DNA of 64,000 nucleotides, from positions 2,583,399-2,647,398 of the forward strand of contig NW_006917091.1 in the NCBI RefSeq assembly GCF_000516985.1, read 5' to 3'. A program made the position numbers and the translations under genes. This stretch comes from Pestalotiopsis fici W106-1. Taxonomy: Eukaryota > Ascomycota > Sordariomycetes > Amphisphaeriales > Sporocadaceae. The notes below the pieces were generated by a model. The model saw only the letters and a program-made list of their open reading frames with translations. It was not told the DNA's origin and searched no databases. Each line of letters opens with the position of its first letter. Position 1 is the stretch's first letter. Positions 1 through 11,378 of this stretch are shown one piece after another.

Positions 1-1
1 T

Positions 2-205
2 CTGGGGCGGATGAGGAACATTTCCATTGATAAAGACCCTGAGATGGCTGTACCACTACACGTCATGATTCCGGTAACAATCACTTGTGTTGTCTATACG
101 TTTTGCCGCCTGTTTCTCTACGTTGAGGATTTCCTGTCATTGAGAACACAACCGATTGGGGTATATTATACTGTAAACAAGTTCATTCCTTTCCTCGGAG
201 ACTAG
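2..205 (+). CDS. C-terminal end of a fungal membrane protein (partial)
   Basis: The frame is open from the window edge and ends with a stop at 203-205. The last ~65 residues hold a hydrophobic stretch (VMIPVTITCVVYTFCRLFLY) followed by a short tail with VEDFLSLRTQPIGVYYTV. A final membrane span followed by 'VE.F.SLR..P...Y.TV' is a recurrent C-terminus of uncharacterised multi-TM fungal membrane proteins, which is why this is read as a real terminal exon rather than a chance ORF. The start and the rest of the gene lie to the left of the window. Function is unknown. Confidence 0.55.
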   Translation: MGRMRNISIDKDPEMAVPLHVMIPVTITCVVYTFCRLFLYVEDFLSLRTQPIGVYYTVNKFIPFLGD

Positions 206-1093
206 CTCCCGGACTGCAGTATTGTTTGACTTGGTCATTCTTACCAAGAGCTAAGATGGTCCAAACGGTCAGAAGATATATCTTTGCCCATTATCAGTAC
301 ATGAGAAATTTCTTTTCAATCTTTCCCAAGTCGAACCCTCTGCTGATTCCTGCCTCACATTCATAGGCGACTCTTTCGCAAATATCTGATGGTGACGTTA
401 CCTCTTCTATCGTACTGACTCATGCACTATGACAGCATAGCAACTTGAATAGCTGACAGCAATCGGTATTTAGCTCATGTGCCCGAGGAGGCCCATGAAG
501 ATAATCAAATTGTGATCAGCCGCATGCCAGCACAAGAGAAGAAACAGCAATCAATTCGATTGCCGTCATGTTGTTCGCATCTGAAACACCAGGGTAGTCT
601 CTCCGATTCTAAGTGCGGAAGCCAGGATGCGATGCAGTAGGACGGGCCCAGGGCTACCCAAGCATCGTTGAGCATGTGTTGTTCATCACTTGGTGCAGAA
701 GCTCCTTTCGTGAGAGTCACGCGCGGTGACACAGTGGATGTCCTATTGCGATGAGGGCATGGTTCTCATGATAGCTCGTTCTCAACCCAATGGCTGCGCA
801 CTGACGCTGGCAGAAATGTGAGCATGGGTAGGAGCTAGGCTACAATGATCTCGTATGATGATCTGGGAGATCTCGTTGCCACCGAGAGCCCATGAATCAT
901 GCTAGAGCTACTTCATAGCATTCGCTCCTTGGAATTTCTTATTGAACTTGTTTCTCTTGAGAATGTCGGGTGGAACGAGAGCCATAATGGGTCCATTAGC
1001 ACTGTAAAACCAGTTCTACGATGAGCCGGCTGGTGGATAAGTGCAAACCATATAAGATGATGTGAGCGGTATTCTGTGACTAACTTTGTCATT
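206..1093. other. Intergenic, no gene seen
   Basis: Only short unsupported ORFs occur here. None has domain-like sequence or a credible splice partner. It separates the partial membrane protein from the 3' end of the FAM192A-like gene. Confidence 0.5.
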
Positions 1094-1843
1094 TCAATCG
1101 TCATCGTCGTCCTCATCTGAGCCGTAGTCTACAAGTCCCGTCTTTGACTTGGTTGTAGGTGTAGGTTGAACAGGCTTAGGCTCTGGCGATGATGCTGGTT
1201 TCTGGGCTGGAATGGGAGATTTGGCTACGGAAGCCTTGGTGATAGAAGTCGTCGGAGTCTCATCTTTGGCTTCCGGATTGGACTCTACGGCCAGGGCATT
1301 TTGACTGACGCGGCGCTTGATACCCTTAATAATGGGTTCCTTTTCCCTCTTTCTCTTTCTCGCTCCAGCAGTACTCCATTCGTCAATTACCTCGTCGGCA
1401 ACGGGCGCGTCATCTGCTTCTTCCACTGGCTGGCCCTTCTTTTGTGCGTCTCTGAACACCTTTAAGCCTTCTTCCTCGGCCCTCTTCTGCTCCTCATTCT
1501 TTTTCCTCTCATCCTCCGCCATGCCGTCTAGAAAGTCGACCTCATCATCATCTAGCGCGCGGAACTGGTTGCGTATCTTGTTGGCCTCCTCGAAAGCGGC
1601 TTGCTTGGCGGCCTTGTTTGCCTGTAGCACGTCGTAGAGCGACTGGCCGGAGTTGGACTCGATCGCCGTCTTGCGTGCGGCTTCGCGGGCGCGTCGGTCG
1701 CTCTCTAATTGTGCTTGCGCCTTCTCCCAGGCGCTGGAAGCAGACGACGGCGGGGCAGTAGACGACGTGGTTGCTGTGGTGGCGGCGGCCAAGGTGTTGT
1801 CGTCCCCAGCAATGGTCCCGCCGGACACGAAGCGGGACGACAT
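1094..1843 (-). CDS. FAM192A/Fyv6 N-terminal domain nuclear protein
   Basis: Intronless, 249 aa, starting at an ATG at 1843. A low-complexity Ala/Thr/Ser N-terminus (residues ~18-40) precedes a charged helical block. This block contains QSLYDVLQANKAAKQAAFEE and then FRALDDDEVDFLDGM, matching the conserved core of the FAM192A (NIP30/PSME3IP1) and yeast Fyv6 family. Next come a Glu/Lys-rich coiled-coil-like region, a basic patch (ARKRKREKEPIIKGIKRR) that resembles a nuclear localisation signal, a Pro/Ser/Thr-rich linker, and a C-terminal acidic tail ending in a run of Asp. In yeast Fyv6 is a splicing factor; in animals the family binds the proteasome activator PA28-gamma. The exact role here is inferred from family only. 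It is likely a conserved housekeeping gene at the edge of a variable region. Confidence 0.85.
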   Translation of the reverse strand: MSSRFVSGGTIAGDDNTLAAATTATTSSTAPPSSASSAWEKAQAQLESDRRAREAARKTAIESNSGQSLYDVLQANKAAKQAAFEEANKIRNQFRALDDDEVDFLDGMAEDERKKNEEQKRAEEEGLKVFRDAQKKGQPVEEADDAPVADEVIDEWSTAGARKRKREKEPIIKGIKRRVSQNALAVESNPEAKDETPTTSITKASVAKSPIPAQKPASSPEPKPVQPTPTTKSKTGLVDYGSDEDDDDD

Positions 1844-2702
1844 TGTAAGAATTATTTAGAGCCAGGAATTTTCGTGAAAAAGTTGGTATAAGCTGAGCGA
1901 TATTTGCGCCAGCGCAAGTCTGTGTAAACGACGGGAGTACTGACATTCGCACCAGGCAGTTTCAATGTTGTGAAAAAGCTCGGTCGCCCGTAGATCTGGG
2001 GTAGCTATGGCTACACTACGTTAACCAAGCTGCCAAAGCTCGGCGTGGGGCTGCCGAAATCCAGCGTTTTAGCATGCCCACACCTACCTTACCTGGTAGG
2101 TGCGCCCTGTGGTAATGGATGCATGACAATCCTCAGCACCTAGGTTAAATCCCTTTCGATCTTCTTCAACATTTTGATGCTTCGAATCTATCAATTGTCT
2201 GCCAATCGTCACCAAGTCTGCGAACTCAGTTATTTCATACACACGCGGAAGACTGCCAAAGGCAAGCTCCAGAATTTCATGTCAGGCCACCTACATAAGA
2301 ATCCAAGTGCTCATATCACGCTGCACGCTCCTTCGGCGCTGGCGAAAATAGCGTTAGGCGACTTGGACAGTATGAAATATGATTACTATTGAAACTACCT
2401 AGGTACCTAGTTGAGGGGTATGGCAAACCATGGACAACCTGCCTTGCAAACCGATGACACCGAATCTACAATGCCTTTTCTGATCCCGTGCTTTTGCCAG
2501 CCAAAAGGATGCCGTTTCTTGACGCCGAGATCACTTCCACAGCGCCTGTTTGAACCAATTCCGAAAGTATCCGTAGAACTTATAGGCATACAGCATGGTT
2601 CTGTCTCATTCTAGCCAGTGGGAAGGGAAAAATGTGAAGCGGGGACCTTGAAAAGAAGTCCAAGTCGAGCCTCAAGCCTGACCACAGAGAGGTGCTGGAA
2701 CG
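1844..2702. other. Intergenic, no gene seen
   Basis: Holds the promoter of the FAM192A-like gene and the 3' flank of the HET-ankyrin gene. A palindromic CTAGGTACCTAG lies near 2399-2410. The ORFs at 2174-2392 and 2411-2614 have no recognisable features. Confidence 0.5.
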
Positions 2703-5665
2703 CTACCACCGATTGGGGGCCCTCCACCGACCGAACCTCTGCGGTATGTCGTTCTCGTCAATGTAATAACCCGAATCGTAGCTGACAAGCGCTCCTTGTT
2801 CCTCGAGTCTCTTGACGATATCATGGTGGCCGTTTCTCAACGCATAGTCGAGTGCTTTTCCACCCCTGCTATTATCATGAACATAGCCATCTGCCTCAAT
2901 CAGTCTCTCCACAATCGCTATATGTCCCCTAAGCGACGCCCACATGAGGGCAGTCACGCCGGTGTCGTCTGGGTACAATGCGTACGCCCCTGCTCTGAGA
3001 AGCTGATCCACAACCTTTACATGGCCTTGTTTCGATGCCAACATGAGTGCTGTCACTCCGTGCTTATCCGCTTTATCAACGGACGCTTTTGTCTCGAGCA
3101 GCCTCTCTACAATGGCCCTGTGGCCATTCTCGGCTGCGGCATGGAGTGCTATCCCACCCTGGCCCCATGCGACTTTATCGATCCGTGCGCCACCGTCAAG
3201 AAGGCACTCAACAACAGCTAAATGACCATTTCCGGCTGCAGCAGACAGTGCTAGTATTCCATTGTCGAATGCTCCCCGTCCATTCACATCTGCTTCTGCT
3301 TTGATTAGCCGCTCGACAACAGCCATGTGACCCTGCTCCGCTGCGGCTTGGAGTGCTGTTCTTCCGCCGTCGTCGGCCGGCTGTGCGTCAACATCTGCCT
3401 TTGCTTGAAGTAGTCGCTCGACAAGAGCTACATGACCGTTCTGAGATGCGGCTTGGAGCGCCGTTCTTCCACCAATCTCGGCTGGTTTTGCGTTGACGTC
3501 TGCTTTTGCTTGGAGTAGCCGCTCAACAACACCTACATGACCCTGCTCCGCCGCAGCTTGGAGTGCCGTTCTCCCTCCCTTGGGAGGCTTTGCATTCACG
3601 TCTACCTGCAGCTGAATGAGACACTCAACAACGGTTATATTTCCATGTTTCGCGGCTGCTTGAAGTGCCGTCATTCCTTCAGGTTCAACGGCCGATGCAT
3701 GAATGACTGCTTCAGCCTGTAGAAGAATACCGATCATATCCATGTCGCCACTTTTCACTGCCATCTGAAATGGTGAGGGTAGCTCTGAATCTGAGCCATA
3801 TAGTGAAATGTCATCCAAACCGCCCGATGCAATGATGAGTTTTGCTGCAATCTTGTTGTGGCTCTCAACGGCCCAGTTTAGGAGGCGTGGCATGATGTAG
3901 TAAGAACCAGAACCGTGAGCGATTGGTGGTGCATGGGCAGATGATGTGCTGATATCGTACAAGAAGTCTGCGAACCTTTTTTCGCACATGGTGCGTGAAC
4001 TTTCTGTCTGTATCGCCGTGCCAAAATGCATAAGTAGCTCTCTGAGCAGCCTCTCATTATAGCCAAAGCCATCTGAAAGTATGAGAACATGATCCAAATG
4101 TCGAGAGAGGTCATTGAGAGACTTGTTGGCGACAAATACTGGGTCTTCGGTTCCCCAATCATTTGATATAGCCCAGGCTCTGTAGTTTGCCAAACGTGAA
4201 TACGACTCAGAGGTGTAGTACCAGTCCCATACAAGAAGAAGATCGCGTTTGGGTAGGCCAAGCTGCTTCACACGCTTTTCCCAGAGGTCGCTGTTGTTGT
4301 CTTCTGTCCGTGGACTCAGTGTAGCAGATGCAACCACAACCACCGAGAAGTCTTTGTAGACTCTTATAATGGTAGGCGTCACAGAACCGTCGAGAAGACA
4401 AATGAGATCACCCTTCTGAACGGGCGTTGACGAGGCTGGCATCTTCCAATACTCGTCATTTTCGACCTCAGCCTCGGTCCCATGAGAAGAGAGCTCGGAA
4501 TCATCTGATGCTAGACGATCAATTACACCTGTCCAATGGAAACGAATCCTCTGCAAGTTGAAAGATTGCGCATCATCCCCAACACTGTAGATATTGCCAA
4601 TCACATAGCCTGTAGCTTTGATCACAGCAACTTCTTTTTCTTTGCGACAGTCGACCAGTATGCGATCAGAAAGGATGAACTTGACAAGTCTGTTGAATAG
4701 CTGACCGAGGGGAATGGTGTAATCTGGTTCCAAGCCCGACTTGGTCATATCATGTGAACTCATTCCGAGCAAGGCAAACACTTTGTCGTGGGCCACCGTT
4801 GCCTCGCGGTCGTGAAACATGTCGATCAGCTCCCCAAAAGGCGCAATGCCATCAGAGGGTGCACCAAACCCTTGATAAGGTTGTCTGTGGACTGAACCTT
4901 GTATGAGGTAGGCCAAAGATTGAACCGTGTTTTGCAGTCCTCGCGACTCAGCACGGGTACTAAACAGCGGTTTCAATACATTGGCAGCCAGACTGAAAGC
5001 ATATCCATCGATTGTAGAGTGTCCACACTGTATCAGAATGTGTCGAGCGGCACCAACTTCTTGCAGAACCTTTCAAACAGTTAGCCAGTGTGAAAAGAAA
5101 AAGAATGAATATTTGGTTGTTTAGTTACCCATATACGACGAAACCATTGTCGATGGAACAATAGGAAAATTCTCTCCAATACACGTTGGTCTGTTACAGA
5201 CTCTGTGGACCTTCTACGACCAATGACTCGCAGATCTTGGAATGCATGGTCACTCCCGTCTTGTTTCTCTCCTAACCAAACAACAACGCGACTGGCAGAA
5301 GCGTATATCTGGTACATCAGTCCAATCTGATGTTCTTTTTCACGATCGTCCTTCTGGTTGATGCATAGAGCATCTGCCCACAGCAGTCTCTCTCCATGCA
5401 GACCTCTGAGATGCGTCAGTGCCGCATGTAAGTTGGATGTGATGGGGTGTTCTGATCCGTCTAGGAAGATGAAATGGCTTTGTTTCGGGTCACCCCAGAC
5501 ATAGGAGAGAGCCTCAAATGAGCTGGGTTTTCCGTAAAAGTCCATGATATTACACTCGAATAGCTGGCCTCGAAGCGGTGCGTGGGCATTCGTGCTGGGT
5601 AAGAGACGCAGCAGTCGGATACTCTCTGGCGCTGCCAAAGCCTGATAGACATTGCGACGCTCCAT
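2703..5665 (-). CDS. HET domain-ankyrin repeat fusion protein
   Basis: Two exons: 5665-5129 and 5069-2703. The 59-nt intron (5070-5128) starts GTAACT, has a GCTAACTG-like branch and ends AAAG. It rejoins RRIW to VLQEVGAAR, a typical HET-domain junction. Predicted length is 967 aa. The HET domain covers about residues 50-190 (FEALSYVWGD, LLWADALCINQ, MYQIYASASRVVVWLG). A long middle region without a recognised domain follows, then about ten ankyrin repeats (roughly 570-945). HET domains trigger heterokaryon-incompatibility cell death in fungi, and the repeats probably act as a sensor or scaffold. I see no NACHT or NB-ARC P-loop in the middle. The ATG at 5665 is preferred over an in-frame TTG at 5674. 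A second HET gene is transcribed divergently. Its partner or trigger is unknown. Confidence 0.85.
3346..3672 (-). repeat. 105-bp near-identical ankyrin-coding repeat units
   Basis: The anchor GCTTGGAGTGCTGTT-like sequence recurs at 3346, 3451 and 3556 (exactly 105 bp apart) and, more diverged, at 3658 (102 bp). Each unit encodes a 34-35 residue ankyrin repeat with GRTALQAAAEQGH and VVERLLQAKADVNA-like cores. Neighbouring units are far more alike than the outer repeats of the same gene. Confidence 0.85.
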
Positions 5666-6863
5666 GATAAGCAACTATTCGATGATTAGAATATAAATTT
5701 TGGTTGAAATATACGCTGAATTATGAATCAAGAGAGATACTTTAAAAACGCAGTTTACTCATGGCCATGTCTTTACTCGGAGGAAATGCCACTGACTGAA
5801 AGCCAGACAAAGAGGATTCGTGACCCCACTTCCAGATTTTGTTTCAGAACAAAAATTATGGATCCTGATAGCTCAACAGTGGGCAAGCGAGTAATCATGG
5901 AACTGGCTTTATTCTTTTCTTTTTCGACCATCTTTTTTCGACCAGGGGTCGTAGTCACTTTGTCCAACGCATTTTTCTCGGTTTTATTCTTGCATTAAAG
6001 ATATCTGAGAAGGTCCGACTTTTTAAATGCGTTCTAATTACATGAAAGCACATTGATACAACCAGTATCCAAAGATAACGAGTAAATTAAAGATGCTCTA
6101 CATTTACGAAAAGAATGCGTCAGCGAATATACTTAATGAGCCCTTTCCGTTGTGTCACCCAAAGGGTGCCACACTAACCAGCCGCAATGTGGTGCATCAC
6201 ACATATTCCTTGTTAGTTATCACATCTCTCTCTATTTCTTCAATTTTTACTCTTTCCGTCTCAGGGTGTAAGGGTAACCCCTGGCTACGATGCCACCCTC
6301 TCTTAAGAGTGCCAAGCGAATTTTACGACGTATATCATAAATGGGCTTTGTTTTATGATCGCCCAACTAGTGAAGAGTTTGAAATATTTCAAAACGAAAT
6401 GGCGGATGATAGCTTAAAGAAGCAGCGCAACGTCACCGCCTCCCTCAAGTTTTGCGGCACAGCGTGGTTGATGACCGTGGCTGTCAAGGTACAGAATACA
6501 GCCTCGCAGAGAGCGTAAGTTGAATGGGTTAGCGCCCTGCGTTTCTTTTGCGCATATGACTACCTCCGTTATTGACATGAAACCAAGGTACCTAGTCGGG
6601 CCTCCCACCAATTAGGATGTATGACTGTGCTGTCACCCTAGCTGTGGCGGTGCTTTTGAGAGTGTCTGCCTGAAGCATCAATACACCAATGAGTTATTCG
6701 CTCAAAGCGGGGTGGATGATGGAGACCAGCTTTCATCCATCTATCTATTTCACTCGTATTCTTTTGGACAATATTCAAGACTTCTCTCAACTATCCAATT
6801 GTCACCGTGCGGAAATACTCTCGCGGTCTCGCTTAAACTTTTAATGAATTCATACGACGGCAA
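5666..6863. other. Intergenic between divergent HET genes
   Basis: The shared upstream region of the two HET genes is A/T-rich in places and holds a degenerate repeat at 6144-6199 that is also found near 17.1 kb. The ORFs at 5723-5998 and 6093-6518 lack domain-like sequence and look fortuitous. Confidence 0.5.
6144..6199 (+). repeat. Copy 1 of a 56-bp dispersed repeat
   Basis: Pairs with 17117-17172, matching at about 47 of 56 positions by eye. Most differences are C/T or G/A transitions. The core TGTGTCACCC..GGGTGCCACAC is an imperfect inverted repeat, as expected for a transposon end. Confidence 0.55.
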
Positions 6864-8918
6864 ATGCCATCTTCAGAAATAGTGAGCAACATGCAGGAAA
6901 TTTGTCACTTCTGCCTACAAATGTTGTGCATGGAAAGTGGAAGCGAGAACATTGTCATTCAGCATCATAAAACCGTGGCAGATTTGATTAACCACGCAGA
7001 CAAATGCATACTATGCCAGTTCATCCAGCAATGTTGGCATCTCGAAGACGCATGTTCGCGATTCCCTGACATCTCGGAAGCGTATTACAATTCATTGCAG
7101 CTTCATATTTCCCTTTCAAAACCAGAACAACTCAATGCCAGTGTCTCATGGAAAATAGTCTATATCGGTATCACAGTACCAAAACAGAATTTTGAGTTTG
7201 TTGCAAAAATGTCAATCACTTCATGCTGCGCGGAGGGTGGGTTTGATTCCAAGTTTCCATCTCGGCCCGGTCATGTAGAAACTCATGGTTTGCTAGGAGA
7301 TGTCAAACCTGCAATCTGGACAAGGCCGACGCCATCAATTTCCGACAAGATAACCTTATTGAAGACTTGGTTCGATCAGTGCGAATCGTCACACGGTGCC
7401 TGCACACCAGTCGTCTCAATCTTACCAAAACGTCTTGTTACGACTGGTGTCTCTGATGGGCCAATACGACTGGTGCGCACTGCCAAGTTCACTCAAAAAG
7501 CGGTCAGGTATGCCACACTGAGTCATTGCTGGGGCGACAAGCTGCCACTGCGCACAACAAGTGGCAACGAAGCAATGTTGGAGAAAGGAATACCTGAATC
7601 CATGTTGCCCCGGACCTTTCGAGATGCGATTGAGCTAGCTTGCCGTATCGATATTCCATACTTATGGATCGATGCGCTCTGCATTCGTCAAGACGACCCT
7701 GTTGAGTGGGCTCAGGAGGCGGCCATGATGAAGGACATTTACGCAGGGAGTGTGTTGACTATTGCTGCAGCGAACGGCAGATGCAGTGATGATGGATGTC
7801 TGACAGCCATGGCGCCCGATGATTCGTTTCGACCCGTCGGGCCTTTTCGTGATATCAACTTCACTGTCAAGGTTTCACACGGCCATTCTCTCCATATCAG
7901 GGCGCATAATGGCGATACCCGGTCACTAACAAGAGAGACAGCACTGAGCTCGCGAGGCTGGGTCCTGCAAGAAGACGTACTGTCGAGACGTATTGTCTAT
8001 TGTATGCTCCCAGAACTTCACTGGCGTTGTCAGTGTTGCTATCAGATAGAATCTGGTGCCGCTTTTGACTTACGAAACAACAACAACGTGCTCCCATCGG
8101 TTCCTGGGAGACCCCAGGCTAGCTTGCACGATGTTTGGTATCAATGGAGTAAGTCGGCTCAATCTACCCATACGATCTTCCCAGTTGTTTGGAAACATCC
8201 TGACATGGCTATAGTGGCTAACTACTCTGGGAGGGAGTTCACCTTCACAAAGGACAGATTATCTGCAATGGCAGGCATCGTTGAGTTTTTCACTTCCATA
8301 TCTGGATATCGACACATACTTGGATGTTGGGAGAACTCTTTTGCCCAGGGGTTGTTATGGCTGCCTCTTTCACGAAAGCCACCAAACGTTGGAATTCCTG
8401 GAATACCATCCTGGTCCTGGTTGACCCGCCATGATGATGTCTCATACGATCATTGGACCAGTCGCGACAAGAATGCAGTTCATGAGTATCATGTAAAACT
8501 GCTTGATTGGAACGTTTTGTGGACCGGAACACCATTCGTCTCCGGCATCAAAGCCGCTCAGGTCCAAGTCAGGGGCCCTGTACAAGACATTGTGCTGAGC
8601 GTCGCCCCAGAAGGCCGAGATTTCAACCCACCAAAAATGAATGTTGGAGACGAGGTGCCCGACTTTGAGAAGGGGCCCATTCCTTGGTGTTGCACTGGAC
8701 GCATCGACCATGGCAGCGGTGCGAAACAAAGTTACACCTGTCTTCTTGTCTTGTCATCTGGCTCCCCAACCCCTTACCAGGAAGTTGCTCTCTTGTTGGA
8801 ACCTGTGATCTCGAATGACTCAACCGGAACAACGTATCGGCGCGTTGGAATTGCCAAATTTCTGATCAAAGAAACACGGTTTCCGGATAAGAGTCCACGA
8901 AACATCATACTTGTCTAG
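6864..8918 (+). CDS. HET domain (heterokaryon incompatibility) protein
   Basis: Intronless, 684 aa. The N-terminus has the Cys-rich CHFCLQMLC ... CILCQFIQQCW pattern common in this fungal subfamily. The HET domain spans about residues 210-370: YATLSHCWGD, LPRTFRDAIELACRIDIPYL, WIDALCIRQDD and MMKDIYAGSVLTIAA, then SSRGWVLQEDVLSRRIVYC. The C-terminal ~250 residues have no recognised domain but include PSWSWLTRHDD, which fits the usual 'PSWSWAS' stretch of these proteins. HET proteins mediate nonself recognition and cell death, but most genomic copies are untested. It lies next to, and divergent from, the HET-ankyrin gene. No truncation is visible. The specific allelic role is unknown. Confidence 0.88.
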   Translation: MPSSEIVSNMQEICHFCLQMLCMESGSENIVIQHHKTVADLINHADKCILCQFIQQCWHLEDACSRFPDISEAYYNSLQLHISLSKPEQLNASVSWKIVYIGITVPKQNFEFVAKMSITSCCAEGGFDSKFPSRPGHVETHGLLGDVKPAIWTRPTPSISDKITLLKTWFDQCESSHGACTPVVSILPKRLVTTGVSDGPIRLVRTAKFTQKAVRYATLSHCWGDKLPLRTTSGNEAMLEKGIPESMLPRTFRDAIELACRIDIPYLWIDALCIRQDDPVEWAQEAAMMKDIYAGSVLTIAAANGRCSDDGCLTAMAPDDSFRPVGPFRDINFTVKVSHGHSLHIRAHNGDTRSLTRETALSSRGWVLQEDVLSRRIVYCMLPELHWRCQCCYQIESGAAFDLRNNNNVLPSVPGRPQASLHDVWYQWSKSAQSTHTIFPVVWKHPDMAIVANYSGREFTFTKDRLSAMAGIVEFFTSISGYRHILGCWENSFAQGLLWLPLSRKPPNVGIPGIPSWSWLTRHDDVSYDHWTSRDKNAVHEYHVKLLDWNVLWTGTPFVSGIKAAQVQVRGPVQDIVLSVAPEGRDFNPPKMNVGDEVPDFEKGPIPWCCTGRIDHGSGAKQSYTCLLVLSSGSPTPYQEVALLLEPVISNDSTGTTYRRVGIAKFLIKETRFPDKSPRNIILV

Positions 8919-9298
8919 AACAACTCTTCTGGCAAAAGGAGTTTCGAAAACGGAAGTTCATGTGATATGATTGTGGTGGCTTTTCGATTGCTTTGAGCTT
9001 CGTTGTTGTCGTTGGAACTTGCTGTGGTACAAGGATGGCCAGATATAGTCAGAAATTCTATTGGTAGGCACAGTTCAAAGACAGGTGGATACCACCTCGG
9101 GTACGTGAACCTTATGCAGACTTCAGCATGCACCAATGAGCGACACAGAGGACATTGCTAAATTTTGAGCGCAATTACATGTATTAATGATTAGGACGAC
9201 GCCAAGCGCTCGATTTTATATACAAATCCCTCTCTCAGGGTTTAATCCCCCACCGTATGTACATGGATAGAAGCTCTACCGCTCTTTGCGGGAACACT
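8919..9298. other. Intergenic, convergent 3' ends
   Basis: 380 bp between the stop of the HET gene and the stop of the AA1-like gene. No gene is seen; the reverse-strand ORF at 8915-9136 looks spurious. Confidence 0.5.
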
Positions 9299-9875
9299 CT
9301 AGTTGAGGTCGAAGCTGGTAGGGCCAGTGTAGCTCTCAACCTGGGCGTTGGGCTGGGTAGCGACGGCGAGCTGGTCGGCAGGGATGCTGGAGAGTCAAGA
9401 TATGTCAGTTTATTTGTTTTTCTTGGGACTTTTTTTTTTTTCGTGAAGCGGCAAAGAGATTGCCGACTTTATTGAATACTTACGTGTAGGTACCAGTCTG
9501 GAAGCTGGAGGGAGTGACCTGCTGGGAGACGGTGAAGACCAGGCCAGCGTCGCTGCGGGTGACGGTCCAGGTGCGCGAGGAGTTCTCGCAGGTGCCGTCG
9601 GTGACGTCGGGCAGGTTGCTGGTGCCGCTGGCAGTCAGCATCTTGGAGCACTGGACGGGGGTGGTCTCCATGGTGCCGGGCTGGAGGACACCGAAGGAGT
9701 AACTGAGGAGAAATGTTAGAAATCAGAGGCACTTGATCATCGTCTGGTAGCGGGCAGAAACTCACGAGCACTGAGAAGAGTGAGGGATGCAGCTGGCCGA
9801 GAAGTCGCTGACCGAGAAGACAGCGGTCGCAGAGGCGACGGCGGCAGCGGAGACGGCGGTCATGAAGAACTTCAT
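9299..9875 (-). CDS. Small secreted AA1-like (Alt a 1-like) protein
   Basis: Three exons: 9875-9766, 9702-9484 and 9386-9299. The introns start GTGAGT and GTAAGT and both end CAG. The predicted 138-aa product starts with a signal peptide (MKFFMTAVSAAAVASATA). The mature part begins FSVSDFSASCIPHSSQCSYS, followed by METTPVQCSKM, VTDGTCENSSRTWTVTRS and IPADQLAVA. Four Cys suit two disulphides. The pattern resembles the fungal AA1-like/Alt a 1 beta-barrel family, members of which are often annotated as hypersensitive-response-inducing secreted proteins. That elicitor role is family knowledge, not shown here. A TATA box and a C/A/T-rich leader upstream suggest strong expression. The gene sits alone in a repeat-bearing, gene-poor stretch. 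Confidence 0.8.
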
Positions 9876-10006
9876 TTTGACTGATTGGTGGTTTTCCGAA
9901 GAAAGAGGTGAAAAGGTGTAAAAGTGAGGTTGTTGGTTTGTGGTGAGAGGATTGATTGATTGTGTGATGGTGTTCTCAAATCCAACTTCGAAGCTGGATT
10001 GACAAT

Positions 10007-10016
10007 GTTTATATAC
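10007..10016 (-). promoter_or_regulatory. TATA box of the AA1-like gene
   Basis: Reads GTATATAAAC on the minus strand, about 135 bp upstream of the ATG at 9875. It is followed by a pyrimidine- and CA-rich leader typical of highly expressed fungal genes. Confidence 0.6.
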
Positions 10017-11378
10017 CCAAAATCGGCCATCGTGTGAGGCTCCTTTGCCCTGCCAAATTCCCAATACGAGACATGCCGTCACGTCTGGCAAGACGATGAC
10101 GATCTGTGGGGTCGTCAATGCTTCTCTCGTATTCAAATGTGGGTATGGAAGACGTGGGGATCGCGGCCCTCGCCTTTGCCTCCTAATGCGGATACTGCAA
10201 TGGAACATGCGACGGATCTGGGAGTTCGGCTCGGGCGATTGCGAGGCCTTGGATAGCGCTTTGCACTATATGATAGCTGTTATAGTAGCCATGTTTCAAG
10301 TTAGAACAAAGTTATTGCCGAGAATCAAAATTCTGATCGTTGAAAAGGGTTGAATTTAGATCAATTGCAATAGGATAGTAACTCAATTGCTTAAAAATAT
10401 CAAGTTCGCATTTACTAACAAGCATGGTGGTACGGCATTCGCTGTAATCTTTCACACAATCCCATCTGCTACAAATAAAGTGCCGAAGTGAATTATGCTT
10501 AAAATGCGAATTATGGGGAGAGACAGTCAGCGGCCCCTGAAGATCGGCTGCTGCCCAGGGGGCTTAGCCTTTTGTCTTCCCCGCCAACCCGCTGAAACCT
10601 GGAGCACAGGCTGCGAGGCGACACCTGGCATTCTCAATTGCTCGTGTTGGAAAGCTTCCCCTGACTTTGACAGGTAACGGAATACCGAGTATATCGCAGC
10701 TGTTCACGGAATGGTCTGAGGTTGGGCTTGAAGACATGCCCTTACATAATAGTAGCGGAATGCATTCACGGTCATAGAAATTCCGCGTCAGAACGTGGGA
10801 TTCAGGAGAACTGGCATACAAGTGCGACGGTTTTTAGATACGTTTTAGGAGTCAAGAAATTGTGTGAGAATGATTCTCAGCTGGCTCTAGATTATTATGA
10901 ATGCTTGAATGTTTGCATGTTACCAAGGAATTATCAGTTACCTAACAACGATTGCAGTGCATATCAATATACTCCTTCCTACGAATTTGATTCAACATAC
11001 GCAACTGAATATTCTTATGATTAAAAGTACGAGGATTCGTGAAATTGAAAAGCTGTGTAAATCTATTCACTTCCACTTTCACTATGCAAGGGATGGGGGC
11101 AGACAGATGAAACAATTTTGTTGGACTTCAAGAAATGGCGCGTATCTGCCAATTTGCATAGCTGTCTCTATTTAATCTTTTCATGTCCATTGTGCGCAAA
11201 GCTAACGTAATGGGTAACCATAATGCTGTCAAGGTCAACAGCTGAAGCCTGCGAACTGACTCGCGGTCGGTTCCACCGTTCACGTTGTTCCAGAATGAAG
11301 CACTCAGCTTCACCCTGAATGCCAGGTATGTTCAAGCTTTGCGCTCATGCGGGAACGTCTTCCTCATAATAAGCGGTA

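Noticed and set aside
1317..1637. 106-codon ORF opposite the FAM192A-like gene
   Set aside because: Its Ser/Ala/Phe-rich translation is the antisense shadow of the Glu/Lys-rich coding strand.
2703..5665. Reading the HET-ankyrin protein as a full NLR
   Set aside because: No Walker A/B or NACHT/NB-ARC motif was seen between the HET and ankyrin parts.
5723..5998. 91-codon plus-strand ORF
   Set aside because: Low-complexity, Phe-rich translation in A/T-rich DNA, no motif and no splice partner.
6093..6518. 141-codon plus-strand ORF upstream of the HET gene
   Set aside because: It runs through the dispersed repeat copy and has no domain-like sequence.
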